Below, one piece after another: positions 1 to 7,313 of a stretch of DNA of 64,000 bases. The stretch's first letter is position 1, and every line of letters starts with the position of its first letter. Below the pieces are notes generated by a model. It had not been told where the DNA came from, did no database searches, and worked only from the letters and a program-made list of their open reading frames with translations. Both the position numbers and the translations under genes were made by a program. Source of the DNA: SYFY01 sp041752315 (GTDB lineage Bacteria > Pseudomonadota > Gammaproteobacteria > Pseudomonadales > Azotimanducaceae); assembly GCA_041752315.1 (NCBI GenBank), contig JBGSHJ010000044.1, forward strand, positions 1 through 64,000, given 5' to 3'.

Positions 1-26
1 AGGATGCGACTCTCCCGCAACTCGAT

Positions 27-1586
27 ATGACGTACTTCTGCGCCAAACACGCGGCGATTGACGCCAACCGCATTGCCCTGATCGACGAACGTGGTGCCAC
101 CAACTGGCAGGTACTCAACCAGAACACCAACCGGCTGCTGCACCAGTTGCGGGCGGATGGTTTGCAGGCCGGGGACACCATTGCCGTGTTTGCGGGCAAT
201 TGCCGGGAATATTTCGAGATCCTGCTGGCTGCGACCCATGGCGGACTCATGTGTGTACCCGTGAACTGGCATTTCACGGCAGACGAACTCGCCTATGTCA
301 TCAAGGACTCCGATGCAAAAGTCCTGTTTGTCGAAGACCGGTTTGTGGACATCGCGCGCAGCGCACGCGATGAACTCGGCATGGACCAGCTGACCAGAAT
401 CGTTCAGATGCGAGGTGCGCCGAGCGAACTCACGCACTACGCTCACTGGCGCGCTCTCGGCAATGCATCCGAACCGGATAACCAGAGCCTCGGTGGCCCG
501 ATGTTCTACACCTCTGGTACTACAGGCCGACCCAAAGGTGTCCGTTCGTCTTCATCCAAACCGGGTGGTCCACTGGCGACCATGGAAATGATGGGTGCAG
601 GACTCTCCGGCATGCTGTCGATTCCGTCGGATGGTACAACCCTCTTGTGCGGTCCTGTCTATCACTCTGCACAATGGGCTTTTTCTTTTCTGCCGCTGAT
701 TGCAGGCAGTACGGTGGTGATGCGCCACAAGTACGACGCAGAAGAAGCCCTCAAACTGATCGACACACACCGGATCACCAACGTGCATCTGGTACCGACC
801 CAGTTCCATCGACTGCTGCGCGCACCCGAGAAGTCTCGTCAGGCGTTCAAGGGCGAGTCGCTCAAGGTGGTGTGGCACGGCGCGGCACCCTGCCCACATG
901 AGGTCAAGCGCCAGATGATCGACTGGTGGGGACCGGTGGTGCAGGAATACTACGGCAGTACCGAAGGCTCGATTGTCAGCACCGCAACAGCGCAGGACTG
1001 GGTGCAGCGACCTGGTACCGTCGGCAAACCTTCGCCGCTGGTCGAAATCACCATTCGCGGCGACGATGGATCGATCCTGGAAACCGGCCAGCACGGCCAG
1101 ATCTATGTGAAAAACCGTATGGGCGGCGACTTCGAATATCACAACGCGCCGGAGAAGACAAAATCCGTCCACCTTGAACCAGGTGTTTTCACCTTCGGCG
1201 ACATCGGCTACTTCGATGCCGAAGGTTATCTTTACCTGAGTGATCGCAAGATCGACATGATCATCTCCGGCGGCGTGAACATCTATCCGGCCGAGATCGA
1301 AGGTGTGTTGCAGATGCATCCCGCCGTACAGGATGCCGCCATATTCGGCATACCCAATGAAGAATTCGGCGAAGAGGTCAAGGGCGCCGTGACCCTGATG
1401 CCGGGTGCCTCGCCGAGCGCCGAGCTGGCTGAAGAGCTCATCCAGTGGGTACGCAGCCGTCTGGCTGGTTACAAGGCCCCGAAGAGCATCGACTTCGAAA
1501 CACAGATGCCCCGGCATGAAACTGGCAAACTGTACAAACGTCTGCTGCGGGATCGCTACTGGCAGAACAGCGAGCGCAAGATCTGA
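27..1586 (+). CDS. AMP-dependent acyl-CoA synthetase/ligase
   Basis: Activates a carboxylic acid as acyl-adenylate and transfers it to CoA (ANL superfamily, cytoplasmic). The 519-residue length is normal. The P-loop YTSGTTGRPKG is at about residues 161-171, YYGSTEG follows near 311, the hinge region reads YLSDRKIDMIISGG, and the C-terminal catalytic lysine is in HETGK (about Lys501). The substrate cannot be read; length and context fit a medium or long-chain, aromatic or alicyclic acid. The frame stays open to the window edge, so an upstream start is possible, but this ATG leaves the usual short N-terminus. A methyltransferase follows 38 bp downstream on the same strand. Confidence 0.9.
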   Translation: MTYFCAKHAAIDANRIALIDERGATNWQVLNQNTNRLLHQLRADGLQAGDTIAVFAGNCREYFEILLAATHGGLMCVPVNWHFTADELAYVIKDSDAKVLFVEDRFVDIARSARDELGMDQLTRIVQMRGAPSELTHYAHWRALGNASEPDNQSLGGPMFYTSGTTGRPKGVRSSSSKPGGPLATMEMMGAGLSGMLSIPSDGTTLLCGPVYHSAQWAFSFLPLIAGSTVVMRHKYDAEEALKLIDTHRITNVHLVPTQFHRLLRAPEKSRQAFKGESLKVVWHGAAPCPHEVKRQMIDWWGPVVQEYYGSTEGSIVSTATAQDWVQRPGTVGKPSPLVEITIRGDDGSILETGQHGQIYVKNRMGGDFEYHNAPEKTKSVHLEPGVFTFGDIGYFDAEGYLYLSDRKIDMIISGGVNIYPAEIEGVLQMHPAVQDAAIFGIPNEEFGEEVKGAVTLMPGASPSAELAEELIQWVRSRLAGYKAPKSIDFETQMPRHETGKLYKRLLRDRYWQNSERKI

Positions 1587-1624
1587 TGCCCTTGGCAGCG
1601 TTGCACACCTGAACCGGGGATGAC

Positions 1625-2242
1625 ATGGCAAACTGGTACGAGCGGAACATCCTGCCGTCGATAATCGACAAGGCCTGCGGACAGCCGCCCATGACGGAGC
1701 TGCGAGGTCGCTATGTACCTCGTGCACACGGCAAGGTCCTGGAGATCGGTATCGGCAGCGGGCTCAACCTGCCCCACTATTCCGACGCGGTGACGTCGGT
1801 TACCGGGATCGACCCTTCTGCGGAACTCAACGTCATGGCGCGCGAGCGGGCAGCCAGTTGTCACATGCCGGTCAACGTGCTGGGTGTTTCCGGTGAAGCC
1901 ATTCCCGCTGAAGATCGGGTCTTCGATACCATCGTCTGCACCTGGACACTGTGCACCATTCCCAATCCGTATCGGGCTGTTGCCGAAATGCGGAGAGTGC
2001 TCAAGCGTGGTGGAGAACTGTTTTTTGTTGAGCATGGCCGGGCCGATGATCCGGGCATCGTCCGATGGCAGACCCGCATCGAGCCCCTCTGGAAGCTCAT
2101 TGCCGGTGGCTGCCATCTGACCCGCCGCGCCGACGAGATGCTGAGGGATGCAGGTTTCGAGATCGTCGAAAAGACCACCGGCTATGTGCCAGGTCCGAAA
2201 ATCGCCGCCTTCATGGTGCACGGTGTCGCCAGACTGAACTGA
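1625..2242 (+). CDS. Class I SAM-dependent methyltransferase
   Basis: A 205-residue Rossmann-fold methyltransferase. SAM-binding motif I is VLEIGIGSG at about residues 38-46, and an acidic post-I motif (TGIDPS) follows. The second half, with FVEHGRADDPG and a conserved Trp/His/Arg-rich stretch, resembles the METTL7/UbiE-like type 11 group, several members of which methylate lipids or small molecules. It probably shares a transcript with the preceding acyl-CoA synthetase. It ends 33 bp from the convergent sulfotransferase. The substrate is unknown. Confidence 0.85.
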   Translation: MANWYERNILPSIIDKACGQPPMTELRGRYVPRAHGKVLEIGIGSGLNLPHYSDAVTSVTGIDPSAELNVMARERAASCHMPVNVLGVSGEAIPAEDRVFDTIVCTWTLCTIPNPYRAVAEMRRVLKRGGELFFVEHGRADDPGIVRWQTRIEPLWKLIAGGCHLTRRADEMLRDAGFEIVEKTTGYVPGPKIAAFMVHGVARLN

Positions 2243-2275
2243 TCGATTGGCCGGTGCAGGCTGCCGCGACAAACT

Positions 2276-3205
2276 TCAGACGGCGCCACCCTCCTCCAGC
2301 CAACGTCTGCATTCAGGGGTCAGCGTCCGGGCGGTTGCAGCTTCGTACAACGCGAGGTCCCCGGCGCTCAGGGTGTCCCGCCAGCGACCGTTGGTGCCTT
2401 TGTTGAAAAAGGTCGAAGCACCATCCTTCCAGAACAGTTTCAGAGTACCGGCGCTTCGCTCCGCCTCTTCCTTCATGGATGCAAAGGTACAGGCGTTGAC
2501 CAGACCGGCCCAGCGTTCTTCAGGAACCGGAATCTCGAGTTCCCTCGCCAGTCGACGCATCTGTCCTTCCAGATCAGCAAGCAGATCTGCGTAGTGGACA
2601 AAGTGGATATTGGGAAGCTCCCGGAACTCCCACCAGCTGGCACAATGGTGGAGGTGTGACCAGTACGGATAACCATCGGTTTCCCAGTCAAACCAGCCGC
2701 GGGTCATCCAGTCACGCCAGCGCGAGTGGATGTCACCTTCAAATACAGGAAACGCATCACCCACCCGTCCGGGCACACTGTTGACGATCTGGAAGAACAT
2801 CGGTGTGTGGTTGCTCCAGTGATTGAGCAGCGACATGAAAACATCACGTGCGTCACGACCGACCACCACGTACTGGACTTCCGGATGAAACGGCAGCCCA
2901 TCCAGCGGCAGGTGTGTCTTGATGAACCTCCTGATGAACTTGGGCCCGGTCTGTTCACGCAGCTGATTCAGCACGAGCTCCAGCGGAAAGTTTCGCGAAT
3001 CAAGCCATGGCGACAGCTGATTTGCGGGCACTGGTGTCATCGAATCGGGAAACAGCAGATTGCCGATGATGGCCTGCATCCAGGTTGTTCCGGCCTTGTA
3101 CGACGTTGAAATCACGATATCGCCCGGACGATGTTCGAAATAGTCCCATCGGGTAGAATCGAGATGATGGTTCTGGTAGGTGTGGCGACGTACTGGCTGG
3201 TTCAT
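2276..3205 (-). CDS. PAPS-dependent sulfotransferase
   Basis: Transfers sulfate from PAPS to a hydroxyl or amine acceptor (Sulfotransfer_1 family, cytoplasmic). The 5'-phosphosulfate loop is STSYKAGTTWMQ at about residues 33-44, with the catalytic Lys at about 37. The 3'-phosphate site is seen in VVGRDARDVFMSL, and the C-terminal half has a conserved Trp-rich acceptor region. ATG at 3205 is chosen because GGAG lies 10 bases upstream; the frame also allows a TTG two codons earlier. The acceptor is unknown; steroid, phenol or alcohol sulfation are all possible. Confidence 0.87.
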   Translation of the reverse strand: MNQPVRRHTYQNHHLDSTRWDYFEHRPGDIVISTSYKAGTTWMQAIIGNLLFPDSMTPVPANQLSPWLDSRNFPLELVLNQLREQTGPKFIRRFIKTHLPLDGLPFHPEVQYVVVGRDARDVFMSLLNHWSNHTPMFFQIVNSVPGRVGDAFPVFEGDIHSRWRDWMTRGWFDWETDGYPYWSHLHHCASWWEFRELPNIHFVHYADLLADLEGQMRRLARELEIPVPEERWAGLVNACTFASMKEEAERSAGTLKLFWKDGASTFFNKGTNGRWRDTLSAGDLALYEAATARTLTPECRRWLEEGGAV

Positions 3206-3289
3206 GAACAAGCTTCTCCGGTTCTTGCCGCTGCTCTTGCGACTGCTGGCAGGATTTGTTTCATCGGACCTGTCCGCAATGAGGTTTGT

Positions 3290-4357
3290 TTACCATCGTT
3301 TCAGTTCCGGCATCACTTCACTCGCGTACAGCTCCATGCTGGCGAGCGCCGCCGCTTCCGGTACACCACCAAAGCGGAAGCAGGCGATCTCCTCGAACGG
3401 GCCGATGATGTCCCGTCGTTCCCGGTAGCGTTTGATCATCTGCTCCGGCGTACCGTACGCATTGGCCGCCAGGAAGCCGTTGACGTATTTGTCAAAGCCG
3501 ATCTCGCGCAGTTTGTTGGCTTGTTTGGCATACATCTGATAACCGGGCACATCATCGAGCTGATTACCCATCAGATCGTAGTGTTCCAGAAGACTCTGCA
3601 GATAAACCGCCATGCACTGTTCCCCCACATCGCGCGCCTGCGCAGGATCGGGATGACAGAACGTGAAGTCTGCAGTGAGTACCGGTGGTGCTTCGCGCCC
3701 ATGATGTTCACGGAATCTGGCGCGATAGTGTTCGATGTTGGGCAACCGGCGCTCCCAGTGCGCCTCGGCAAACATGATCATCCGGGCGCCGATGCGGGCA
3801 CAGGTCTCAACCGAGTCCATGGAGTTGGCGACGGCATAGATGCGCCCCTTGAAGGAGCGTTCGGGTCGTGGCCGGATTTGTGCAGGAGCCTGCGGATAAA
3901 TCGGCCCTGCACCGCCAATGCTGCCACTTTCGAGCGCGTCGATGATCATTTGCGAGGCTTCATCAAATCGCGCCCGGGACTCGGCCATCTCGATACCACG
4001 GAACGGCGCAAATTCGCGCTGCGAAAGTCCGCGTCCCATACCCAGACGCACCCGACCACCAGAGAGTGTATCGAGCATGGCCACTTTTTCGACCACCCGC
4101 AGCGGTTCGTTCCACGGCAGGATCACCGCGGCCGTACCCAGACCAATTCTCTTGGTGCGACCTGCCAGGTAAGACAGCAACTGCAGATTGTCGGGACAGA
4201 AGGAATAGTCGAAAAAGTGATGTTCGGTCGGCCAGACGGCATCAAAACCCAGTTCCTCGGCGCGCTCCGCCAACGCAAGTTCACGGGCATACACCTCGGA
4301 GTCCTTCATGCCCTGCCAGCCATACGAACTGAACAGCAGTTGCAGCCCGACATCCAT
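3290..4357 (-). CDS. LLM-class flavin-dependent oxidoreductase (bacterial luciferase-like)
   Basis: A 355-residue TIM-barrel flavin monooxygenase of the luciferase-like superfamily. The opening strand, then GFDAVWPTEHHFFDY (residues in the twenties to forties), the RIGLGTAAVILP strand and LSGGRVRLGMGRG are all typical. Such enzymes use FMNH2 or F420H2 to oxidise aldehydes, alkanes, sulfonates or terpenoids; the substrate here cannot be read. ATG at 4357 is preferred. The frame runs 12 codons further upstream through an 11-G tract, which would sit in the ribosome binding site for this start. It is followed upstream by a RIO kinase on the same strand. Confidence 0.88.
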   Translation of the reverse strand: MDVGLQLLFSSYGWQGMKDSEVYARELALAERAEELGFDAVWPTEHHFFDYSFCPDNLQLLSYLAGRTKRIGLGTAAVILPWNEPLRVVEKVAMLDTLSGGRVRLGMGRGLSQREFAPFRGIEMAESRARFDEASQMIIDALESGSIGGAGPIYPQAPAQIRPRPERSFKGRIYAVANSMDSVETCARIGARMIMFAEAHWERRLPNIEHYRARFREHHGREAPPVLTADFTFCHPDPAQARDVGEQCMAVYLQSLLEHYDLMGNQLDDVPGYQMYAKQANKLREIGFDKYVNGFLAANAYGTPEQMIKRYRERRDIIGPFEEIACFRFGGVPEAAALASMELYASEVMPELKRW

Positions 4358-4362
4358 CACAA

Positions 4363-4373
4363 CCCCCCCCCCC
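4363..4373. repeat. 11-base C/G homopolymer at the LLM gene's ribosome binding site
   Basis: Eleven consecutive C on the plus strand are eleven G on the coding strand, ending 5 bases before the ATG at 4357. The tract therefore acts as a very G-rich Shine-Dalgarno region. If an upstream start were used it would instead lie inside the reading frame. Tracts of this length are prone to slipped-strand length change. Confidence 0.9.
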
Positions 4374-4447
4374 TTCGTTTTGCATCCCCTCACGCCGCGC
4401 CACGATCAACGACGTGTGATACCAGTGTCACACAGGCCTGCCATCCG

Positions 4448-5248
4448 TCATAGACGCCCACTTCGGTACTGCCGCCACAGCGTTTGTGCCAGGCGCACCG
4501 CCCCGTCGTGCACATCGTCAAGACCAGCCTGCTGCAGTGGACGGCTCAGATTGAGCAGGTCACGTTGCAGCAGCTCAAAGGCTTCATCCGCCCGTGCATC
4601 CGCCGCCTGTGGAACATCGATCACACGCGGTCGTCCATCCTGGATCAACACGTTATAAGCCGACAGGTCACCATGCACCATGTCCGTACGCAGCATGACG
4701 ACAACCTCCGCCAACAGCGCGTCCCACCATGTTGCAAGCTGTTCCCGGACTATGTCTCCTCTGCGTCGCGAGAGGACATCATGAAGGCGGGGCGCGGCTC
4801 CTTCGTCGTCACCGATGAACTCCATGAGAATGCCGGCCTCACATCGTGCAACAGGTCTGGGCACCGAAACACCCGCTGCATGCAGCGCTTGAAGAGTCAG
4901 CCACTCACGGTCCACCCACTGCCACTGGCCAAACTCCCTGCCTTTGCTGGTGGCCTTGTCCATGGCCTTGTCCATGCGCTTGTCGCGGCCACGATGGCGC
5001 AGAGGGGCAGCGTACTGTCGATCGTTGCGAAATGCGCGGAATCGTCGCGCGCGATACATCTTGGCCGCCAGCAACTCCTCACTGGACGTACTGCAGAGGT
5101 AAACCGTTGCTTCCTTGCCGTCATTGATCCTGGCCACCACGTCGGTGATAAACCCGGAAAACTGCGTGACGATGGTCTGCTGTTCAAGCTCGACAAGCTG
5201 GCCCCGCACGATGCCAGCGCGAAAATATCCGCCATCTGAATCACTCAC
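4448..5248 (-). CDS. RIO-family serine protein kinase
   Basis: A 266-residue RIO1-like atypical kinase. It has the nucleotide loop GKEATVY (residues 44-50), the ATP-binding Lys of AAKMYRARRF (about Lys63), the catalytic loop HGDLSAYN (192-199, Asp194) and the metal-binding Asp of VIDVPQA (Asp211). These are the hallmarks of archaeal and eukaryotic RIO1, which acts in small-subunit ribosome maturation. Bacterial members are less common and their role is not settled. GTG is the start, with GAGG six bases upstream. A Lys/Arg/Met-rich insert (about 87-105, RMDKAMDKATSK) lies in the N-lobe. It is probably cotranscribed with the downstream luciferase-like gene (about 90 bp gap). Confidence 0.88.
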   Translation of the reverse strand: MSDSDGGYFRAGIVRGQLVELEQQTIVTQFSGFITDVVARINDGKEATVYLCSTSSEELLAAKMYRARRFRAFRNDRQYAAPLRHRGRDKRMDKAMDKATSKGREFGQWQWVDREWLTLQALHAAGVSVPRPVARCEAGILMEFIGDDEGAAPRLHDVLSRRRGDIVREQLATWWDALLAEVVVMLRTDMVHGDLSAYNVLIQDGRPRVIDVPQAADARADEAFELLQRDLLNLSRPLQQAGLDDVHDGAVRLAQTLWRQYRSGRL

Positions 5249-5708
5249 AAATAACCTCGCTCCGGAAAAACCGGATCCAGTCGATAGAAATGGTTTTCAG
5301 TCGAAGCCGTAAGCGAGGAAAGTGACTATTCGAAACCGAGCCTGGCACACTGACGCCAGGTTGGCGACAACCCTTGGATCAGCCGCAGTGCAGCAAAATC
5401 AGCTCAACGATCGTCCGGCAAGTTCCATCACGAACAGCGCAGGAATTTGATTGATGTTCATGGAACCTCCTGGGGCCGGACGCCCGAAGACAGTGGGATA
5501 GACCGAACGTTACCCGGGAGTGTACGCCCGACATTTGTTGAAGGCGATGGGTTGTTGAACGAGATGGAATGTTGAACAGGATGGATTGGAGAAAGCGTGG
5601 TCGGACACCTCGAACAAACCGACGAGAAAAATTCAGATCATGGTGTTCAGGCCGACGTGTCGGTTAACCTTGGCCAACTTCGCCGAGTGTTCATGCAAGG
5701 AGGATCTG
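5249..5708. other. Intergenic region upstream of the halohydrin dehalogenase
   Basis: A 460-bp gap between the RIO kinase start and the dehalogenase start, so it should hold two divergent promoters. I see no RNA gene or convincing ORF. The only clear structure is the three-copy 17-bp tandem repeat at 5535-5585. A TTG-initiated in-frame extension of the dehalogenase starts at 5586 but lacks a ribosome binding site. Confidence 0.6.
5535..5585. repeat. Three 17-bp imperfect tandem repeats upstream of the dehalogenase
   Basis: The units are TTGTTGAAGGCGATGGG, TTGTTGAACGAGATGGA and ATGTTGAACAGGATGGA at 5535-5551, 5552-5568 and 5569-5585. They share TGTTGAA and GATGG with exact 17-bp spacing, and end 123 bp before the GTG start. 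Same-face direct repeats of this kind can be operator half-sites or simple duplication. Confidence 0.8.
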
Positions 5709-6392
5709 GTGAGCGGCAGACTTGTTGGCAGACACGCGGTGATCACCCAGGGTGGCGATTTCATGGGGCCGGTCACGGCCACCATTTTCGAGCAGGAAGG
5801 TGCCCGGGTAACTCTCGACACAAGGGACCTCACACAACCGGGGGCATGCGAATCCCTGATCCATGAATCCGGCGTGATCGATATTCTCATTGCCAACCTG
5901 GCTGGCCCCAACTTCAGCGGACTGAAGGTCGACCAGCTCGATGACGAGTCCTGGGCACTGGCATTCAACACCATGGTGCATCCCCTGCATCGTCTGTGCC
6001 GGGCAGTGCTGCCACAGATGCAGGCGCGCCGATCCGGCAAGATCGTCGTGTATGGATCGGCGGTTGCGTTGAAGGGAATGAAGACCTTGGCCGCCTACAG
6101 CGCCGCGCGAGCCGCGCAGGTGGGCTACGTGCAAGCCGTGGGAGTCGAGGTTGCGCCCGACAATGTCCAGGTGAATCTCATTGCGCAGAACTATGTCGAG
6201 AATCCGGCGTATTACCCACCACAGCTGCAGGCGAAACCGGCGTTCCAGGCATCACTGCAACGTCAGGTGCCACTCGGTCGCCTGGCAAGACCGGAAGAAG
6301 ACGCCAGATTTGCTGCCTTCCTGGCCAGCAACGAAGCGGACTTTTTTGTCGGTCAGGCGATTCCGTTTTCCGGCGGGTGGGTCCAGCGGTAG
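5709..6392 (+). CDS. Halohydrin dehalogenase (haloalcohol dehalogenase)
   Basis: Predicted to catalyse reversible ring closure of vicinal haloalcohols to epoxides with halide release, and ring opening by small anions. The fold is SDR-like (227 residues), but the NAD-binding glycine motif is absent. In its place is T-x4-F-x-G (Thr13, Phe18, Gly20: TQGGDFMG). The active site is S-x12-Y-x3-R (Ser117, Tyr130, Arg134), with Arg instead of the SDR Lys. Both are defining halohydrin dehalogenase signatures. The halide-site loop NYVENPAYYP (161-170), then PLGRLARPEE and the GQ...SGGW tail, closely resemble HheA/HheC-type enzymes. GTG at 5709 has AAGGAGG five bases upstream. It faces the ArsR gene convergently. 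Confidence 0.9.
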   Translation: MSGRLVGRHAVITQGGDFMGPVTATIFEQEGARVTLDTRDLTQPGACESLIHESGVIDILIANLAGPNFSGLKVDQLDDESWALAFNTMVHPLHRLCRAVLPQMQARRSGKIVVYGSAVALKGMKTLAAYSAARAAQVGYVQAVGVEVAPDNVQVNLIAQNYVENPAYYPPQLQAKPAFQASLQRQVPLGRLARPEEDARFAAFLASNEADFFVGQAIPFSGGWVQR

Positions 6393-6411
6393 CGGGAAGG
6401 CCAGGCTTCCA

Positions 6412-6729
6412 TCATCGCTCCACCTGCCGACGCAGACGCACGATGCTGCGCGTCTGCTGCACCGCAAATTGCGCCAGCCATCCTTCACGCACTTCATCCA
6501 GTGGTGCGGCATTCAATGCATAGAGCTGCATTTTGCCGGCACGGGTACCCAGCAGGAGACCGCACTCGCGAAGCACCCGCAGATGCCTGGAAACCGCAGG
6601 TCTGGAAACTGATGCCACGGAAGCTGCCAGCTCTCCCGCATTCAACGGGCCCTGAACACGCAGCGTCTCAAGCAATGCCCGACGAGTCGGGTCCGCAATC
6701 GCGGTGTAGACATCCCTACGACTCGACAC
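6412..6729 (-). CDS. ArsR-family winged-helix transcriptional regulator
   Basis: A 105-residue ArsR/SmtB-type repressor. It opens with the classic IADPTRRALLETL segment (about residues 10-22), followed by the recognition helix region SRPAVSRHLRVLRECGLL. No Cys-based metal site is evident, so it is more likely the small non-metal type usually paired with SRPBCC proteins. It starts with GTG inside the 3' end of the SRPBCC gene (14-bp overlap), so the two are translationally coupled. It may bind the palindrome at 7199-7224 and control both this pair and the divergent monooxygenases; that is inference. Confidence 0.88.
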   Translation of the reverse strand: MSSRRDVYTAIADPTRRALLETLRVQGPLNAGELAASVASVSRPAVSRHLRVLRECGLLLGTRAGKMQLYALNAAPLDEVREGWLAQFAVQQTRSIVRLRRQVER

Positions 6730-7168
6730 GTTGTCTTAACGCTCGCAGGTGCTTGTTGTCCCAACCGCTTTCATAATCTTCGAGCGCGTCTGCGGCTTGT
6801 GCCCCTAACCGGTCAAATCCGTGGTGAATGATCTCGACCTGCGTGCCGTCATACGCTTGAGAAAGTCGCAGGGTCCAGATCAATGGCACCGGCCAGGCAA
6901 GATCGTTCTGCCATTGGCTGGTGAACGAAATCTCGCGCTGCGACTCGAAGGCGATAATCGAGCCTCCGAAAAAATGCCGGGCACCATCGATCTCGACACT
7001 CATGTGCACCTCGCCTCCCAGGCGGGGTTCGAACCGGTGTATGGCGTGCCCAAGATCCAGCCAGCCGCAAATTCGCTCGAACGAGGTGAACTCCTCCCAC
7101 ACCCTGGCTACAGGAGCGTTCACGTAACCGCTGCGGCGGACATGCAGCGCACTGATTCCGATTCCCAT
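6716..7168 (-). CDS. SRPBCC-domain (AHSA1-like) protein
   Basis: A 150-residue START/Bet v1-like lipid- or ligand-binding fold. It shows the typical opening VRRSGYVNAPVARVWEEFT and a closing helix after the conserved HHGFDRLG. ATG at 7168 follows GGGAG; a TTG-initiated extension to 7213 would run through the palindromic site and is less likely. Pairing with an ArsR gene is common, with the SRPBCC protein thought to be a ligand-binding or stress-related partner. The function here is unknown. Confidence 0.82.
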   Translation of the reverse strand: MGIGISALHVRRSGYVNAPVARVWEEFTSFERICGWLDLGHAIHRFEPRLGGEVHMSVEIDGARHFFGGSIIAFESQREISFTSQWQNDLAWPVPLIWTLRLSQAYDGTQVEIIHHGFDRLGAQAADALEDYESGWDNKHLRALRQRVES

Positions 7169-7198
7169 TTCCGCTCCCGGTCTGAATCCCGGGAAGGA

Positions 7199-7224
7199 TG
7201 TTACGCGTAACAAAACGGTTACGC
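7199..7224. promoter_or_regulatory. Palindromic operator candidate between divergent transcripts
   Basis: A perfect 14-bp palindrome, TGTTACGCGTAACA (7199-7212), is followed by a further GTTACGC at 7218-7224, 18 bp from the first copy. It lies 30 bp upstream of the SRPBCC-arsR start and about 90 bp upstream of the HpaB-like gene. The ArsR protein is the obvious candidate binder; no footprint evidence exists here. Confidence 0.55.
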
Positions 7225-7313
7225 AAAAGCAAGGCCAAAAACCGGCTGTTGTATCGTCACTCTGTGTTGCAGAGAATCAGATCTCAATCCAGGACGAGGG
7301 GGAGAACGACACC

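Noticed and set aside
552..1727. 391-codon minus-strand ORF
   Set aside because: It lies antisense to the acyl-CoA synthetase, has low-complexity Arg/Cys/His-rich translation and matches no family; a codon-bias shadow.
3131..4453. 440-codon plus-strand ORF
   Set aside because: Covers the sulfotransferase start and the luciferase-like gene in antisense; both real genes have full motifs.
5586..5708. 41-residue N-terminal extension of the dehalogenase
   Set aside because: It would start at TTG with no ribosome binding site, whereas the GTG at 5709 has AAGGAGG and gives the family's N-terminus.
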